Below, piece by piece: positions 62,301 through 64,000 of a DNA stretch of 64,000 bases; the stretch's first letter is position 1, and every line of letters begins with the position of its first letter. Source of the stretch: Maledivibacter sp. (lineage in GTDB: Bacteria; Bacillota; Clostridia; Peptostreptococcales; Caminicellaceae); contig JAOASB010000013.1 in NCBI GenBank assembly GCA_025210375.1, positions 168,714-232,713 of the forward strand, written 5' to 3'. Both the position numbers and the translations under genes were made by a program. The notes under the pieces were generated by a model. That model searched no databases, had not been told where the DNA came from, and saw only the letters and a program-made list of their open reading frames with translations.

Positions 62301-64000
62301 AATCCATCCTCCTTTCTATAACTTTTCCACATTTTTGTGTATATTCCATTCTTGCTCATTAGTATTTTATGAGTTCCTTGTTCTACTATATTTCCTTCTT
62401 CTAGAACTATAATCTGATCTGCATGCTGAATTGTATTAAGGCGATGGGCAATAATAATCGCCGTCTTATTTTTAAGTAGCTGATCTAATGCTAATTGGAT
62501 CTTTCTCTCATTTTCTAAATCTGCATAAGCTGTAGCCTCATCTAAAACAACAATCCGTGATTCTTTTAGAATACAGCGTGCTATGGATATTCTCTGTGCT
62601 TGCCCCATGCTGAGTTTTACCCCACTGTGAGCTATTTTTGTATAATATCCATTTGGTAAAGATGAAATAAAATCATGAATTTGTGCTTTCTTTGATGCTT
62701 CAATAATCTCTTCTTCTGTTTTATCCATTCCCATCCTTATATTTTCGTAAAGAGTATCTTTAATTAAATAAACTTCTTGAAAAACATAGGCAATATTCTT
62801 CATGAGACATTCCGTAGATAATTCTTTAATGTTAATTCCCCCGATAGAAATAATTCCTTTCTGAATATCCCAAAATCTACCAACAAGCTGTGTGATTGTA
62901 GTTTTTCCTGAACCCGAAGCACCAACTAAAGCAATGGTCGAATTATTTCCCACCCTAAAGCTAACCTTATGAAGAATTTCAGTGCTTTCATATGAAAAGC
63001 TCACGTTATTAAATGTAATATCATGACTTATATTTTCTTCCAACTCTACATTCCCATCCTGTTGAATAGGAGTTTCAATAATTTTTCTTATATTACCTAC
63101 TCCTGCAAGTAATATGTTTAATTCTTGGGATAGACTTAATAAAGACTTAAAGGATTCAAACAAAAATATACTTAAAATCATAATTAGTAAAAATGCCGGG
63201 AATTTAATATGACCTCTAATCAACATGTATCCTCCAATAGGAACAGAAAATAGTGTACCTGATTCTAGTAAAAGCATATAATTAACATAAAAAGGAACTG
63301 ACTCCTTAGTGGTTTTAATCCAAAAATCAGAGTGTTCTTCTACGGAATCCCTAAATTGTTTAAAAGAAACCGAGGAAATGTTAAATGCTTTAAACACTTT
63401 CATTCCTTTTACGTATTGAATAATAGCAGTATTCATTTTTCTTTGGAAATGATTATATGTCACCATATTTTTACTATAGTGTTTAAATGCTTGTTTTTGA
63501 GCAACCAATGCTAAAGCTACTGGAATGATCATAATAATCCCAAGAACTAGGTTAAAGTGAATCATGATAGCTAGAATAAAAATTGGTGAAATCATGGCTG
63601 TTACGAGGTCTGGAAGTTGGTGAGCTAAAAATAATTCTAGTTTTTCCACGTCTTCGTTTATAGTTTTTTTGATTTCTCCTATAGTATTCTTATTGAAAAA
63701 ACCCATATTAAGTTTAGGAAGATGATTACATACTCTAATCCTTATTTCATAAAGAATATTGAAAGCTGCAATATGGGATAACATTCCCGACAAAATCCCA
63801 GCTACAATATTAATCCCTACAAAAATTACAATGTACTTACTAATAGCCCAAAGGTCTTTATATTGAATTTTGGTATCTGTGAGTACAATAATAACCTTAA
63901 ATAGCATAAAATAAATAAGAGTACCAAAAATGGAGCCAATTACACTAAGTACAATGCTCCCAATTAGCAATCTTTTTTTATCTCCCGCCAATTTAAGTAA
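62294..64000 (-). CDS. Heterodimeric ABC protein, half A (fourth pair), 5' end beyond the window
   Basis: The frame is open to the window edge (residues ...LKLAGDKKRLLIGS); a TTG near 63991 is not a convincing start, so the gene begins outside. The ATPase has GASGSGKTT, signature LSMGQAQR and LDEATAYAD. The signature LSMGQ replaces LSGGQ, a change that could weaken ATP hydrolysis on one side. This fits asymmetric heterodimers, with the partner at 60576 also altered (LSAGE). Confidence 0.84.
   Translation of the reverse strand, partial: LLKLAGDKKRLLIGSIVLSVIGSIFGTLIYFMLFKVIIVLTDTKIQYKDLWAISKYIVIFVGINIVAGILSGMLSHIAAFNILYEIRIRVCNHLPKLNMGFFNKNTIGEIKKTINEDVEKLELFLAHQLPDLVTAMISPIFILAIMIHFNLVLGIIMIIPVALALVAQKQAFKHYSKNMVTYNHFQRKMNTAIIQYVKGMKVFKAFNISSVSFKQFRDSVEEHSDFWIKTTKESVPFYVNYMLLLESGTLFSVPIGGYMLIRGHIKFPAFLLIMILSIFLFESFKSLLSLSQELNILLAGVGNIRKIIETPIQQDGNVELEENISHDITFNNVSFSYESTEILHKVSFRVGNNSTIALVGASGSGKTTITQLVGRFWDIQKGIISIGGINIKELSTECLMKNIAYVFQEVYLIKDTLYENIRMGMDKTEEEIIEASKKAQIHDFISSLPNGYYTKIAHSGVKLSMGQAQRISIARCILKESRIVVLDEATAYADLENERKIQLALDQLLKNKTAIIIAHRLNTIQHADQIIVLEEGNIVEQGTHKILMSKNGIYTKMWKSYRKEDGFC

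Noticed and set aside
1..64000. CRISPR arrays, tRNA or rRNA genes
   Set aside because: No regularly spaced repeats with unique spacers and no tRNA or rRNA sequence was recognised. The tandem repeat at 13281-13325 is in-frame coding sequence.

Overview
The window is AT-rich and reads as a chromosome segment of an anaerobic, low-GC Firmicute, most likely a clostridial species. The evidence is strong AGGAGG-type ribosome binding sites, GTG/TTG starts, FeoA/FeoB/DtxR, RlmD, TnpV- and RhuM-type accessory genes, and heterodimeric ABC transporters of clostridial type. I saw no rRNA, tRNA, CRISPR array or recognisable riboswitch.

Layout. 1-5.5 kb: the start of an AraC regulator gene (cut by the left edge) and a five-gene NikABCDE/Opp-type ABC importer. 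Both have the same palindrome (GTTAG-N6-CTAAC) just before their start codons. 5.8-7.6 kb: class I aldolase and phosphoglycerate mutase. 8.4-10.1 kb: a VOC-domain protein and an AraC regulator. 10.1-21.4 kb: a decaying mobile-element region. It holds an integrase fragment, an acryloyl-CoA-reductase-like gene followed by a radical SAM stub, a damaged serine recombinase, RhuM, a relaxase with a nonsense-interrupted mobC and a candidate oriT, HEPN-like genes, a broken HigBA pair and TnpV. 21.5-28.5 kb: rlmD, a PF14196-type protein, an intact feoA-feoB-Cys-rich peptide locus with a DtxR regulator, and an AraC regulator divergent from the next block. 28.7-33.6 kb: a heterodimeric ABC pair and a MATE exporter behind a Fur-like box. 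33.7-38.9 kb: two TetR regulators and two more PF14196-type proteins linked by a common operator (ATAAC-N3-GTTAT), a second DtxR regulator and a coiled-coil gene split by a TGA codon. 39.2-45.4 kb: an ECF module (S component, EcfT, double ATPase) translationally coupled to a second ABC pair. 45.7-51.9 kb: two DUF5692-type membrane proteins flanking hypA, hypB and a 902-residue Fe-S/FAD oxidoreductase, with no hydrogenase in view. 52.2-56.7 kb: a PPOX-like FAD enzyme coupled to a transposase-derived protein with altered catalytic residues, a nitroreductase, and a flavin split-barrel protein with its MarR regulator. 57.0-64.0 kb: two further heterodimeric ABC pairs, the last running off the right edge.

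How it fits together. Much of the window looks like metal or metallophore handling: a nickel/peptide-type importer, Feo, two DtxR regulators, a Fur-like site, nickel chaperones, an ECF module and four pairs of half-size ABC proteins. The pairs resemble the YbtPQ/IrtAB type, which have exporter fold but import siderophores. The substrate assignments are inference. Three sites of one palindrome tie the importer, its AraC gene and the ECF operon into a probable regulon. Four sites of a second palindrome tie the TetR and PF14196-type genes together.

Genome dynamics. Two families of small palindromic intergenic repeats (called A and B here) recur across the window. A third palindrome sits between two copies of a terminator-like sequence. 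At least nine genes are broken by frameshift, nonsense codon or truncation. Indels in A-runs could be sequencing errors, but the nonsense codons and truncations are less easily explained that way.
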